NCBI GenBank assembly: GCA_046537875.1
Contig: JBKHJZ010000123.1
Span: 1-9,994 of the forward strand
From: JBKHJZ01 sp046537875
Lineage (GTDB): Bacteria > Actinomycetota > Acidimicrobiia > Acidimicrobiales > VFJN01
DNA length: 9,994 bases
Direction: 5' to 3'
This document shows positions 1 to 9,015 of the stretch, piece after piece. The notes under the pieces were generated by a model. The model worked only from the letters and a program-made list of their open reading frames with translations. It was not told where the DNA came from and ran no database searches. A program made the translations under genes and the position numbers. Position 1 is the stretch's first letter. The number at the start of each line of letters is the position of its first letter.

Positions 1-362
1 ACGCGGAGGCCGGCGATCCGGGGGCCGGCGACCGGCACGCGGCGCCCGTGCCGCCGAGCGCCCCGGGCGGCCCCGTGTGGGGCGAGGTCGGCCTGCGGTC
101 GTTCGATCCGGCGGCCGGCCGCGCCGAGGTGGGGTGGTGGATCGCATCCGCGCAGCGGGGCCGGGGCCTGGCGTCCTCGGCGGTCGATCTGCTGAGCGCG
201 TGGGCACTCGGCCCGCCGCTGGGCCTGCGCCAGGTGTGGGCCCGGATCGACCCCGCGAACCACGCCGCGGCGCGGGTCGCGCACCGGGTGGGGTTCGCCC
301 GTCTCGGGCACGCGGGCGGGTCCGACGTGTGGGCCCGCGCCGCTGCTATCGTGGCCCCCTGA
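1..362 (+). CDS. GNAT-family N-acetyltransferase, 3' part (5' end outside window)
   Basis: The reading frame is open from the left edge (first full codon at base 3) to a TGA at 360-362, so this is the C-terminal 119 codons of a longer gene. The segment GEVGLRSFDP followed by AEVGWWIA resembles the beta4/beta5 part of RimJ/RimL-type GNAT proteins. AQRGRGLAS matches the acetyl-CoA pyrophosphate-binding motif (Q/R-x-x-G-x-G/A). The later run with NHAAARVAHRVGF matches the family's usual 'N..S..v.ekxGF' end. The family transfers an acetyl group from acetyl-CoA to an amine; the substrate cannot be told. A GTG at 48 could be read as a start, but it would remove the N-terminal half of the fold. The last codons overlap the candidate pyr operon promoter. 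A functional link to pyrimidine synthesis is not indicated. Confidence 0.8.
   Translation, partial: AEAGDPGAGDRHAAPVPPSAPGGPVWGEVGLRSFDPAAGRAEVGWWIASAQRGRGLASSAVDLLSAWALGPPLGLRQVWARIDPANHAAARVAHRVGFARLGHAGGSDVWARAAAIVAP
344..359 (+). promoter_or_regulatory. candidate pyr operon promoter (extended -10)
   Basis: TGCTATCGT at 344-352 fits an extended -10 (TGn-TAnnnT) as used in high-GC actinobacteria. No convincing -35 lies 16-19 bp upstream, although an extended -10 can make up for that. A start about 7 bases downstream would fall near 359, the 5' base of the predicted PyrR-binding hairpin. The element sits within the last codons of the GNAT gene. Inference from motif and position only. Confidence 0.4.
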
Positions 363-397
363 CCGTGAAGCGGGCCCGGTGAGACCCGCACGGACAG
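359..397 (+). promoter_or_regulatory. predicted PyrR-binding RNA hairpin in the pyr leader
   Basis: The transcript can fold into a two-part stem. The upper stem GCGGG (370-374) pairs with CCCGC (385-389). Above it are a C375/A384 mismatch and a C376-G383 pair closing the hexaloop CGGUGA (377-382). The lower stem CCGU (363-366) pairs with ACGG (390-393). A purine-rich bulge GAA (367-369) is left on the 5' side. U360-A396 and C359-G397 can extend the base. Known PyrR-binding loops share a CCNGNGAG-type core in the terminal loop and a purine-rich internal bulge; CCGGTGAG at 376-383 matches that core exactly. The pyrR Shine-Dalgarno begins 8 bases after the hairpin, so bound PyrR would be well placed to block ribosome entry. 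The structure was found by eye, not by a folding program. Confidence 0.6.
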
Positions 398-404
398 AGA
401 ACAT

Positions 405-421
405 GGGGAGGTCCCCGATTG
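405..421 (+). promoter_or_regulatory. pyrR ribosome-binding site and UUG start, with self-complementary SD
   Basis: GGGGAGG (405-411) is a strong Shine-Dalgarno 7 bases before TTG 419, and it decides the pyrR start. The same bases form a perfect inverted repeat, GGGGA-GG-TCCCC (405-416), realistically a 4-bp stem with a 4-base loop, which could partly hide the SD. No ATG, GTG or TTG in the pyrR frame lies between 419 and the conserved PyrR N-terminus. Confidence 0.6.
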
Positions 422-994
422 GCAGAGCGCGAGCGACGTAGCACGCCCCCGTTCGGGGGCGTTTTCGTTGCGCGGACACAGGTCCTCGACCGCGACGACG
501 TCCGCCGTGCGATCTGGCGGATGGCGCACGAGATCGTCGAGCGCAACCACGGCGTCGACGACGTGGTGCTGATCGGGCTGCAGACCGGTGGCGTGCCGTT
601 CGCCGAGGCGCTCGCCGATGCGCTCGACAAGATCGACGGCCAGCGCCCGCCGCTGGGCATGCTCGACGTGGCGTTCCACCGCGACGACATCGGCCTGCGA
701 CCCGTGCTCCCGAGCGCGGTGACCGAGATCCCCTGCGACCTCACCGATCGCATCGTCGTGCTGGTGGACGACGTGCTGTTCACGGGGCGGACCATCCGGG
801 CCGCACTGGACGCGGTGCACACCTACGGCCGGCCGCGGGCGGTGGAGCTGGCGGTGATGGTGGACCGCGGTCACCGGGAGCTGCCGATCCGGCCCGACTT
901 CGTGGGCAAGAACCTGCCGACCCGCCGCACCGAGACGGTCAACGCCACGCTCGACGGTGTGGATCTGGGCGAGGTGCACAAGGAGGCCCGGTGA
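419..994 (+). CDS. pyrR: PyrR, pyr operon regulator / uracil phosphoribosyltransferase
   Basis: A type I phosphoribosyltransferase-fold protein of 191 residues. The family binds pyr leader RNA in response to UMP/UTP against PRPP, and often makes UMP from uracil and PRPP. Diagnostic parts are the N-terminal helix VRRAIWRMAHEIVERN (about 28-43), HRDD (87-90), the PRPP loop VVLVDDVLFTGRT (113-125) and VDRGHRELPI...GKN (148-165), which is nearly unchanged from Bacillus PyrR. The start is TTG 419, preceded by a strong SD. This adds about 15 residues before the family's usual N-terminus, and these codons contain the terminator hairpin. The pyrophosphate loop reads QTGG (55-58) where Bacillus and Mycobacterium have a TRG motif, and a helix Thr studied for RNA binding in Bacillus is Trp33 here. 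UPRTase activity is therefore less certain than the regulatory role. The TGA overlaps the pyrB ATG by one base. Confidence 0.92.
   Translation: MAERERRSTPPFGGVFVARTQVLDRDDVRRAIWRMAHEIVERNHGVDDVVLIGLQTGGVPFAEALADALDKIDGQRPPLGMLDVAFHRDDIGLRPVLPSAVTEIPCDLTDRIVVLVDDVLFTGRTIRAALDAVHTYGRPRAVELAVMVDRGHRELPIRPDFVGKNLPTRRTETVNATLDGVDLGEVHKEAR
443..469 (+). terminator. intrinsic terminator-like attenuator inside the start of pyrR
   Basis: ACGCCCCC (443-450), loop GTTC (451-454) and GGGGGCGT (455-462) form a perfect 8-bp stem. It is followed by a short T-rich tract running through 469 (TTTTCGTT from 462). This is the classical form of a factor-independent terminator. Unusually, it lies inside the pyrR reading frame, 25 bases after the UUG, at codons 9-17. 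A ribosome following close behind RNA polymerase would keep the stem open; if initiation is blocked, the stem can form and stop transcription. That would couple PyrR repression of translation to attenuation of the whole operon. The hairpin is plain in the sequence; its function is inferred. Confidence 0.65.
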
Positions 995-996
995 TG
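981..996 (+). promoter_or_regulatory. pyrB ribosome-binding site (decides ATG over GTG)
   Basis: AGGAGG at 981-986 lies inside the pyrR 3' end. It is 7 bases before ATG 994 but only 4 bases before the in-frame GTG 991, so ATG 994 is the preferred pyrB start. Confidence 0.6.
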
Positions 997-2145
997 GATC
1001 ACCTGCTCGGCATCGAGGCCCTGTCCGCCGGCGAGATCGAGCACCTGCTCGACCAGACCGACCGGTTTGCCGAGGTGAACCGGCGGCGGGTGCCCAAGGT
1101 GCCGGCGCTGCACGGCCGCACGGTCGCGTCGCTTTTCTACGAGGAGTCGACCCGCACCCGCCTGAGCTTCGAGCAGGCGGCCAAGCGGCTGTCGGCCGAC
1201 ACGCTCAACTTCGCCGTGTCCTCGTCGTCGGTGCGCAAGGGCGAGTCGCTGCGCGACACCGTCGAGACGATCGAGGCGATGGGGGTCGACGGGATCGTGG
1301 TGCGCCACAGCTCGGCCGGGGTTCCCGCCCAGATCACCCGGTGGGTCGGCGCCAGCGTGATCAACGCCGGCGATGGCTGGCACGAGCACCCGACGCAGGC
1401 CCTGCTCGACTGCTTCACGATCCGTGAGCACCTCGGCGGGGTGGACGGCCTGCGGATCGGGATCGTCGGGGACATCGAACGCAGCCGGGTGGCCCGGAGC
1501 GACGTGCTCGCCTTCAGCAGGCTCGGTGCCGACGTGACGTTGGTTGCCCCACCGACGATGCTGCCGGCGAGCCTGGAGGGCTGGCCGGTGCGCGTCACCC
1601 ACGACCTGGACGCGGTGCTGCCGTCGCTCGACGTGGTCTACCTGCTGCGCGTGCAGCGCGAGCGGATGACCGAGGCGCTGGTGCCGTCGCTGCGGGAGTA
1701 CACGAGCCGCTTCGGGCTCACCCGGCGCCGGGCCGACCTGCTGAGCGACAAGGCGATCGTGATGCACCCCGGGCCCATGAACCGGGGCGTCGAGATCGCC
1801 GCCGACGTGGCGGAGCTGCCTTCTGCCGTGGTCGTCGATCAGGTGCGCAACGGCGTCGCGGTCCGCATGGCCGTGCTGTACGAGCTGCTGGCCCAGCCGT
1901 GGGGTGCACCCGACGAGGAGATCGCGCCGCCGCTGGCGGCGGGCGAGGCGACCAGCCGTGCCGGCGGGGCCGGGCCCGGGACGGGCGGGTCGGGGCCCGA
2001 CGCGGCCTCCGGCGCCGGCGTGGCCGCATCCGTCGACCCCCCCGACGCCTCGCGCACCAACGGGGCCGACACCGGGGCCCCGGCCGCCGACGACGGCGCC
2101 GCGATCGGGGCGCAGGGTGAGCCCCACGCGGAGCGTGCCAGGTGA
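994..2145 (+). CDS. pyrB: Aspartate carbamoyltransferase catalytic chain, with long C-terminal tail
   Basis: Joins carbamoyl phosphate and L-aspartate to N-carbamoyl-L-aspartate, the first committed pyrimidine step, in the cytosol. The carbamoyl-phosphate motif STRTR is at residues 52-56 within FYEESTRTRLSFE. SVRKGESLRDT at 79-89 carries the loop Ser and Lys supplied by the neighbouring subunit. HPTQ is at 132-135, RVQRERM starts at Arg219, and HPGPMNRGVEI begins at His258, the form seen in Bacillus-like enzymes. The catalytic fold ends near Gln301, the usual length. Residues 302-383 are an Ala/Gly/Pro/Asp-rich, probably disordered tail not expected in the family. No pyrI is present, so E. 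coli-type regulatory subunits are not expected. The 4-base overlap with pyrC suggests coupled translation and perhaps a PyrB-PyrC complex, as in some class A enzymes. Confidence 0.96.
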   Translation: MDHLLGIEALSAGEIEHLLDQTDRFAEVNRRRVPKVPALHGRTVASLFYEESTRTRLSFEQAAKRLSADTLNFAVSSSSVRKGESLRDTVETIEAMGVDGIVVRHSSAGVPAQITRWVGASVINAGDGWHEHPTQALLDCFTIREHLGGVDGLRIGIVGDIERSRVARSDVLAFSRLGADVTLVAPPTMLPASLEGWPVRVTHDLDAVLPSLDVVYLLRVQRERMTEALVPSLREYTSRFGLTRRRADLLSDKAIVMHPGPMNRGVEIAADVAELPSAVVVDQVRNGVAVRMAVLYELLAQPWGAPDEEIAPPLAAGEATSRAGGAGPGTGGSGPDAASGAGVAASVDPPDASRTNGADTGAPAADDGAAIGAQGEPHAERAR

Positions 2146-3437
2146 GCGGCGTGCTCGTGATCCGCGGTGGCCGGGTCGTCGACGCCACCGGCGAGCGGGA
2201 CGCCGATGTCGTGGTCGAGGACGGGCGCATCGCAGCGGTGGTCGACCGCCGTTCGGGCGGCGGGGCCGAGCGGGAGCGCGGCCGGGTCCTCGACGCGGGC
2301 GGATGCCTGGTGGCACCGGGCCTGGTCGACCTGCACACGCACCTGCGCGAGCCGGGGAAGGAGGAGGCCGAGACCGTCGAGACGGGGGCGCGGGCGGCCG
2401 CGCTCGGCGGCTTCACCTGCGTCGTCGCGATGCCGAACACGGAGCCGCCGATCGACTCGGCGGCGGTGGCCCGCGAGGTGCTCGACCTGGGGCGCGGGGC
2501 CTGCTGCGACGTGCGGACCGCGGCCGCGATCACCGTGGGGCGCCGGGGCGAGCGCCTGGCGCCGATGGGGGAGCTCGCCGACCTCGGGGTGCGGATCTTC
2601 ACCGACGACGGCCACGGCGTGCAGGATGCCCGGCTCATGCGCCGGGCCATGGAGTACGGGAGCGGGATGGGGGTCACCCTCGCCCAGCACTGCGAGGACG
2701 ACGTTCTCGCCTCCGGTGGCCACATGCACGAGGGCGCCTGGTCGTCGCGCCTCGGGATCCCGGGCACGCCGGCGGAAGCCGAGGAGGTCATGGTCCTGCG
2801 CGACGTGGCGCTGGCGCGCCTGACCGGCGCCCGGCTCCACCTCCAGCACCTGTCCACCCGGCGGTCGGTGGAGATGGTGCGGGCGGCGAGGGCCGACGGC
2901 CTCCCGGTGACGTGCGAGGTCACGCCCCACCACCTGACGTTGACCGACGAGCGATGCGCCACCTACGACCCGGTGTTCAAGGTGAACCCGCCGCTGCGCA
3001 CCGCCGACGACGTCGCGGCGCTGCGGGCCGGCCTGGCCGACGGCACGGTCGAGTGCATCGCCACCGACCATGCGCCGCACGCACCCGAGGAGAAGGAGAA
3101 GCCGTTCGACCAGGCGCCGCCGGGCATGCTCGGGCTGGAGACCGCCCTGCCGCTCGTCCTGACCGAGCTGGACCTCCCCGTCGCCCAGGCGCTGGCGGCC
3201 CTGTCGTGGCGACCGGCGGCGATCCTCGGGGACCCGGACCACGGGGGCCCGGTCGCCGAGGGGCGCCCGGCGAACCTGTGCGTCGTCGACCCCACCGAGC
3301 GGTGGGTCGTCCGTCCCGAGGGCCTCGCGAGCCGGAGCCGGAACACCCCGTACGCCGGGATGAGCCTCGCCGGGCGGGTCCGCCACACGCTGCTCCGGGG
3401 CGAGCCGGTGGTGGTGGATGCCGAGGCGCAGAGATGA
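2142..3437 (+). CDS. pyrC: Dihydroorotase, class I (metal-dependent)
   Basis: Closes N-carbamoyl-L-aspartate to L-dihydroorotate with a zinc centre in an amidohydrolase TIM barrel; 431 residues, a normal length. Metal and substrate positions are all present: DLHTHLREPG with His65 and His67, MPNTEP with Asn99, FTDDGHGVQ with Asp155/Asp156, QHCED with His183, LQHLST with His236, and ATDHAPH with Asp309. NPPLR (282-286) and the substrate-loop region before GMLGLETALP are also typical. The enzyme therefore looks active, unlike the inactive PyrC-like partners of some Pseudomonas ATCases. The start is GTG 2142, with GGAG at 2130-2133 8 bases upstream; GTG 2151 is a possible alternative that shortens it by three residues. 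The start codon overlaps the pyrB stop as GTGA. Next comes a 52-bp gap before carA. Confidence 0.95.
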   Translation: MSGVLVIRGGRVVDATGERDADVVVEDGRIAAVVDRRSGGGAERERGRVLDAGGCLVAPGLVDLHTHLREPGKEEAETVETGARAAALGGFTCVVAMPNTEPPIDSAAVAREVLDLGRGACCDVRTAAAITVGRRGERLAPMGELADLGVRIFTDDGHGVQDARLMRRAMEYGSGMGVTLAQHCEDDVLASGGHMHEGAWSSRLGIPGTPAEAEEVMVLRDVALARLTGARLHLQHLSTRRSVEMVRAARADGLPVTCEVTPHHLTLTDERCATYDPVFKVNPPLRTADDVAALRAGLADGTVECIATDHAPHAPEEKEKPFDQAPPGMLGLETALPLVLTELDLPVAQALAALSWRPAAILGDPDHGGPVAEGRPANLCVVDPTERWVVRPEGLASRSRNTPYAGMSLAGRVRHTLLRGEPVVVDAEAQR

Positions 3438-3442
3438 GGCGT

Positions 3443-3458
3443 GTGGAGAGTCATGCAG
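3443..3458 (+). promoter_or_regulatory. weak second ARG box upstream of carA (candidate)
   Basis: The right half-site ATGCA (3453-3457) is perfect but the left half is poor; by eye about 9-10 of 16 positions agree with the mycobacterial ARG box. Its centre is 20 bp from that of the strong box at 3463-3478. That is the usual spacing of paired ARG boxes, which bind one ArgR hexamer on one face of the helix. Alone it would not be convincing. Confidence 0.3.
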
Positions 3459-3464
3459 TAGCGT
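3459..3464 (+). promoter_or_regulatory. candidate internal carA promoter -10
   Basis: TAGCGT fits the TAnnnT form of actinobacterial -10 elements. It sits between the two ARG-box-like sites, so a repressor bound there would cover it. No clear -35 is visible (TGAGGC at 3435-3440 is a poor match at 18-bp spacing). A start near 3471 would leave a short leader before carA ATG 3490. Confidence 0.3.
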
Positions 3465-3478
3465 GCATGATGATGCAA
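3463..3478 (+). promoter_or_regulatory. ArgR operator (ARG box) before carA
   Basis: GTGCATGATGATGCAA contains a perfect inverted repeat, TGCAT-4 bp-ATGCA (3464-3477). By eye it matches 13 of 16 positions of the ARG box used for Mycobacterium tuberculosis ArgR (TTGCATAACGATGCAA, recalled from memory). It is A/T-rich for this region and sits in the only regulatory-sized gap between pyrC and carA. Carbamoyl phosphate made by CarAB feeds arginine as well as pyrimidines, so arginine-dependent control of carAB is biologically sensible. ArgR itself is not in the window. Confidence 0.6.
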
Positions 3479-3489
3479 ACGAGGGTGCG

Positions 3490-4628
3490 ATGACCGCCGG
3501 GCCGACGGGCGTACGGGAGGGCCTGCTGGTGCTGGCCGACGGCACCACGTTCGAGGGCGAACTGATCGGCGCCGTCCCGGAGGGCGGCGTGGCCACCGGT
3601 GAGGTGGTGTTCAACACGGTCCTGTCCGGCTACCAGGAGGTGCTGTCCGATCCGAGCTACGCCGGGCAGATCATCACGTTCACCTACCCCCACATCGGGA
3701 ACTACGGGGTCAACGACCACGACGACGAGAGCCGGCGACCCTTCTGCCGGGGGGTGGTGGTGCGCGAGCTGTCGCGGCGCCGCTCGAACTGGCGGTCCAC
3801 CGGCGACCTCGGTGCCTACCTCCGCCGCCACGGTGTCCCCGGCATCGCGGGCGTCGACACGCGGCGGCTCACCCGCCACGTCCGCGAGGCGGGAGCCATG
3901 CCCGGGGCCCTCGGCGGCGCCGAGGAGGCCACGCTCAAGGCCGCCGCGGTCGCCGAACCGGGTACCGACGGCCGCGATCTCGTCCTCACGGTCACCTGTG
4001 CCGAGCCGTACACGGTCGCGGCCGCCGGCCCCGAGGCCGACCGCCGCATCGTCGCCTACGACTTCGGGATCAAGCGCACGATCCTCCGCCGGCTCCGCCG
4101 CATCGGCGAGGTCACCGTGGTCCCGGCCACCACACCGGCGTCGGAGGTGCTGGCCCGCGATCCGGACGGCGTCTTCCTCTCGAACGGCCCCGGCGACCCG
4201 GCGGCGCTCGGCTACGCCGTGGACGCGATCCACGACCTGCTCGGCGAGGTGCCGGTCTTCGGCATCTGCCTCGGGCACCAGCTGCTCGGCGCCGCCCTCG
4301 GCGGCACCACCCACAAGCTGAGGTTCGGCCACCACGGCGGGAACCACCCGGTGCGCCGCCTGGCGACCGGTCACGTCGAGATCACGAGCCAGAACCACAA
4401 CTACGCCGTGACCGAGGGCTCGATGGGCCCGGATGTCGAGGTGAGCCACGTCAACCTCAACGACGGGGTGATCGAGGGCATCCGCGCCGGGCGGCTCCGG
4501 GCCTTCGGCGTGCAGTACCACCCGGAGGCGGGACCCGGGCCGCACGACGCCGGCTACCTCTTCGACGAGTTCGCCGCGCTGATCCGATCCGGGGGCCGTC
4601 CTCCGGCCGAGCCCGGCCGGGAGCGCTG

Positions 4629-4629
<1 letters not shown>
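3490..4629 (+). CDS. carA: Carbamoyl-phosphate synthase small (glutaminase) subunit
   Basis: Hydrolyses glutamine and passes ammonia through a tunnel to CarB; 379 residues, as usual. The N-terminal half is CarA-specific: FNTVLSGYQEVLSDPSY and TYPHIGNYGVND (about residues 38-78). The C-terminal half is a class I glutamine amidotransferase: SNGPGDP, GICLGHQ with nucleophile Cys260, the SQNHNY segment, and QYHPE with His344 and Glu346 completing the triad. ATG 3490 has GAGGG at 3481-3485 and begins MTAGPTGVREG just before the conserved fold. Upstream in-frame GTGs (3418, 3463) would run the protein through the ARG box and are not favoured. The stop shares one base with the carB start (TGATG), as expected for two subunits of one complex. 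It is probably transcribed both from the operon promoter and from a local ArgR-controlled one. Confidence 0.96.
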
Positions 4630-7967
<3,338 letters not shown>

Positions 7968-8085
7968 GCCCTCGGGTCGTCAGATGAGGACCCCGGTCCG
8001 GCGCCGGCGCGGGTCCCCCCGGGCGCCGTGGACCCGGGTGCCGCCCTGGCGTCGGGTGCCCGGCGGCGAGCTGCCTGCGGTCGAC

Positions 8086-9015
8086 ATGGCGACGACCATC
8101 GGCACGGTCGAGCTGCCCAACCCGGTCATGACGGCTTCGGGCACGTCCGGTCACGGTGCGGAGCTCGCGCCGTACGTCGATCTCGGCGGGCTCGGCGCCG
8201 TGGTCGTGAAGTCCCTCCACGCCGACCCGTGGCCGGGCAACCCGCCCCTGCGGGTCCACGAGACCGTCGGGGGGATGATCAACGCCGTGGGACTGCAGGG
8301 CCCCGGCGTGCGGGCCTGGCTGGCGCACGACCTCCCGCCCCTGGCCGCCACGGGCGCGCGGGTCGTCGCGTCGATCTGGGGCCGCTCGGTCGACGACTAC
8401 CGGCGGGCGGCCGAGCTGCTGGCGGCGGCGCCGCCGTCGGTCGTCGCGGTCGAGATCAACCTGTCGTGCCCCAACACCGAGGCCGGCCGGGACCTGTTCG
8501 CGCACTCGCCCCAGCACACCGAGCAGGTCGTCGGGGCCACCGCCGCGTGCGGCCGGCCCCGGTGGGCCAAGCTCAGCCCGAACACCGACCGGCTGGTCGA
8601 GGTCGCTGCGTCGGCGCATGCGGCGGGCGCGGACGCCCTCACGCTCGTCAACACCGTGATGGCCATGGCGATCGACCCCGACAGCCGGCGGTTCCGGCTG
8701 GGCTCGGGCCCCCGGGGCGGGGGCCTCTCGGGCCCGGCCATCCATCCGGTGGCCGTGCGGGCGGTGTTCGACGTGCACCGGGCGCTGCCGGGTGTGCCGA
8801 TCGTGGGCGTCGGGGGGATCGCGAGCGGGCTCGATGCCGCCGAGATGCTCCTGGCGGGCGCGACGGCCGTGCAGGTGGGCACCGCCACGTTCGCCGATCC
8901 GCGGGCGGTGGTGCGGGTGGCCGGCGAGCTGCGCAGCTGGGCCGAGCGCCAGGGCGTCGACCGGGTGACCGAGGTGATCGGCGCCGTCGAGACAACGGAG
9001 GTGGTGGACGGATGA
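8086..9015 (+). CDS. pyrD: Dihydroorotate dehydrogenase, class 1B catalytic subunit
   Basis: Oxidises dihydroorotate to orotate on FMN; soluble, cytosolic. From ATG 8086 it has 309 residues, the normal class 1B length. Features: LPNPVMTASGTSGHG at the start (10-24), KSLHADPWPGNP with Lys42, GMINAVGLQGPG with Asn66, NLSCPN with the class 1 catalytic Cys128 (class 2 enzymes have Ser here), AKLSPN with Lys162, the NT-containing loop TLVNTVMAMAID, GGLSGPAIHPVAVR, and FMN-phosphate motifs VGVGGI and VQVGTA. No N-terminal membrane helix is seen, which argues against class 2. An in-frame ATG at 7984 would add 34 Arg/Pro-rich residues; neither start has a good SD, so the start is the uncertain part. 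Class 1B enzymes normally work with PyrK (FAD, 2Fe-2S), which is absent here. The stop overlaps pyrF ATG. Confidence 0.92.
   Translation: MATTIGTVELPNPVMTASGTSGHGAELAPYVDLGGLGAVVVKSLHADPWPGNPPLRVHETVGGMINAVGLQGPGVRAWLAHDLPPLAATGARVVASIWGRSVDDYRRAAELLAAAPPSVVAVEINLSCPNTEAGRDLFAHSPQHTEQVVGATAACGRPRWAKLSPNTDRLVEVAASAHAAGADALTLVNTVMAMAIDPDSRRFRLGSGPRGGGLSGPAIHPVAVRAVFDVHRALPGVPIVGVGGIASGLDAAEMLLAGATAVQVGTATFADPRAVVRVAGELRSWAERQGVDRVTEVIGAVETTEVVDG

Noticed and set aside
3418..3489. Upstream GTG starts for carA (3418, 3463)
   Set aside because: They would add non-conserved residues encoded by the ARG box region and overlap the pyrC end; ATG 3490 has an SD and fits the family's length.
7984..8085. 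ATG 7984 as the pyrD start
   Set aside because: It adds 34 Arg/Pro-rich residues before the conserved class 1B N-terminus and lacks an SD. It is kept only as an alternative because ATG 8086 also lacks a good SD.
7968..8085. A pyrK remnant in the carB-pyrD gap
   Set aside because: No flavin, NAD or cysteine-cluster motif could be read in the gap in any frame I examined.
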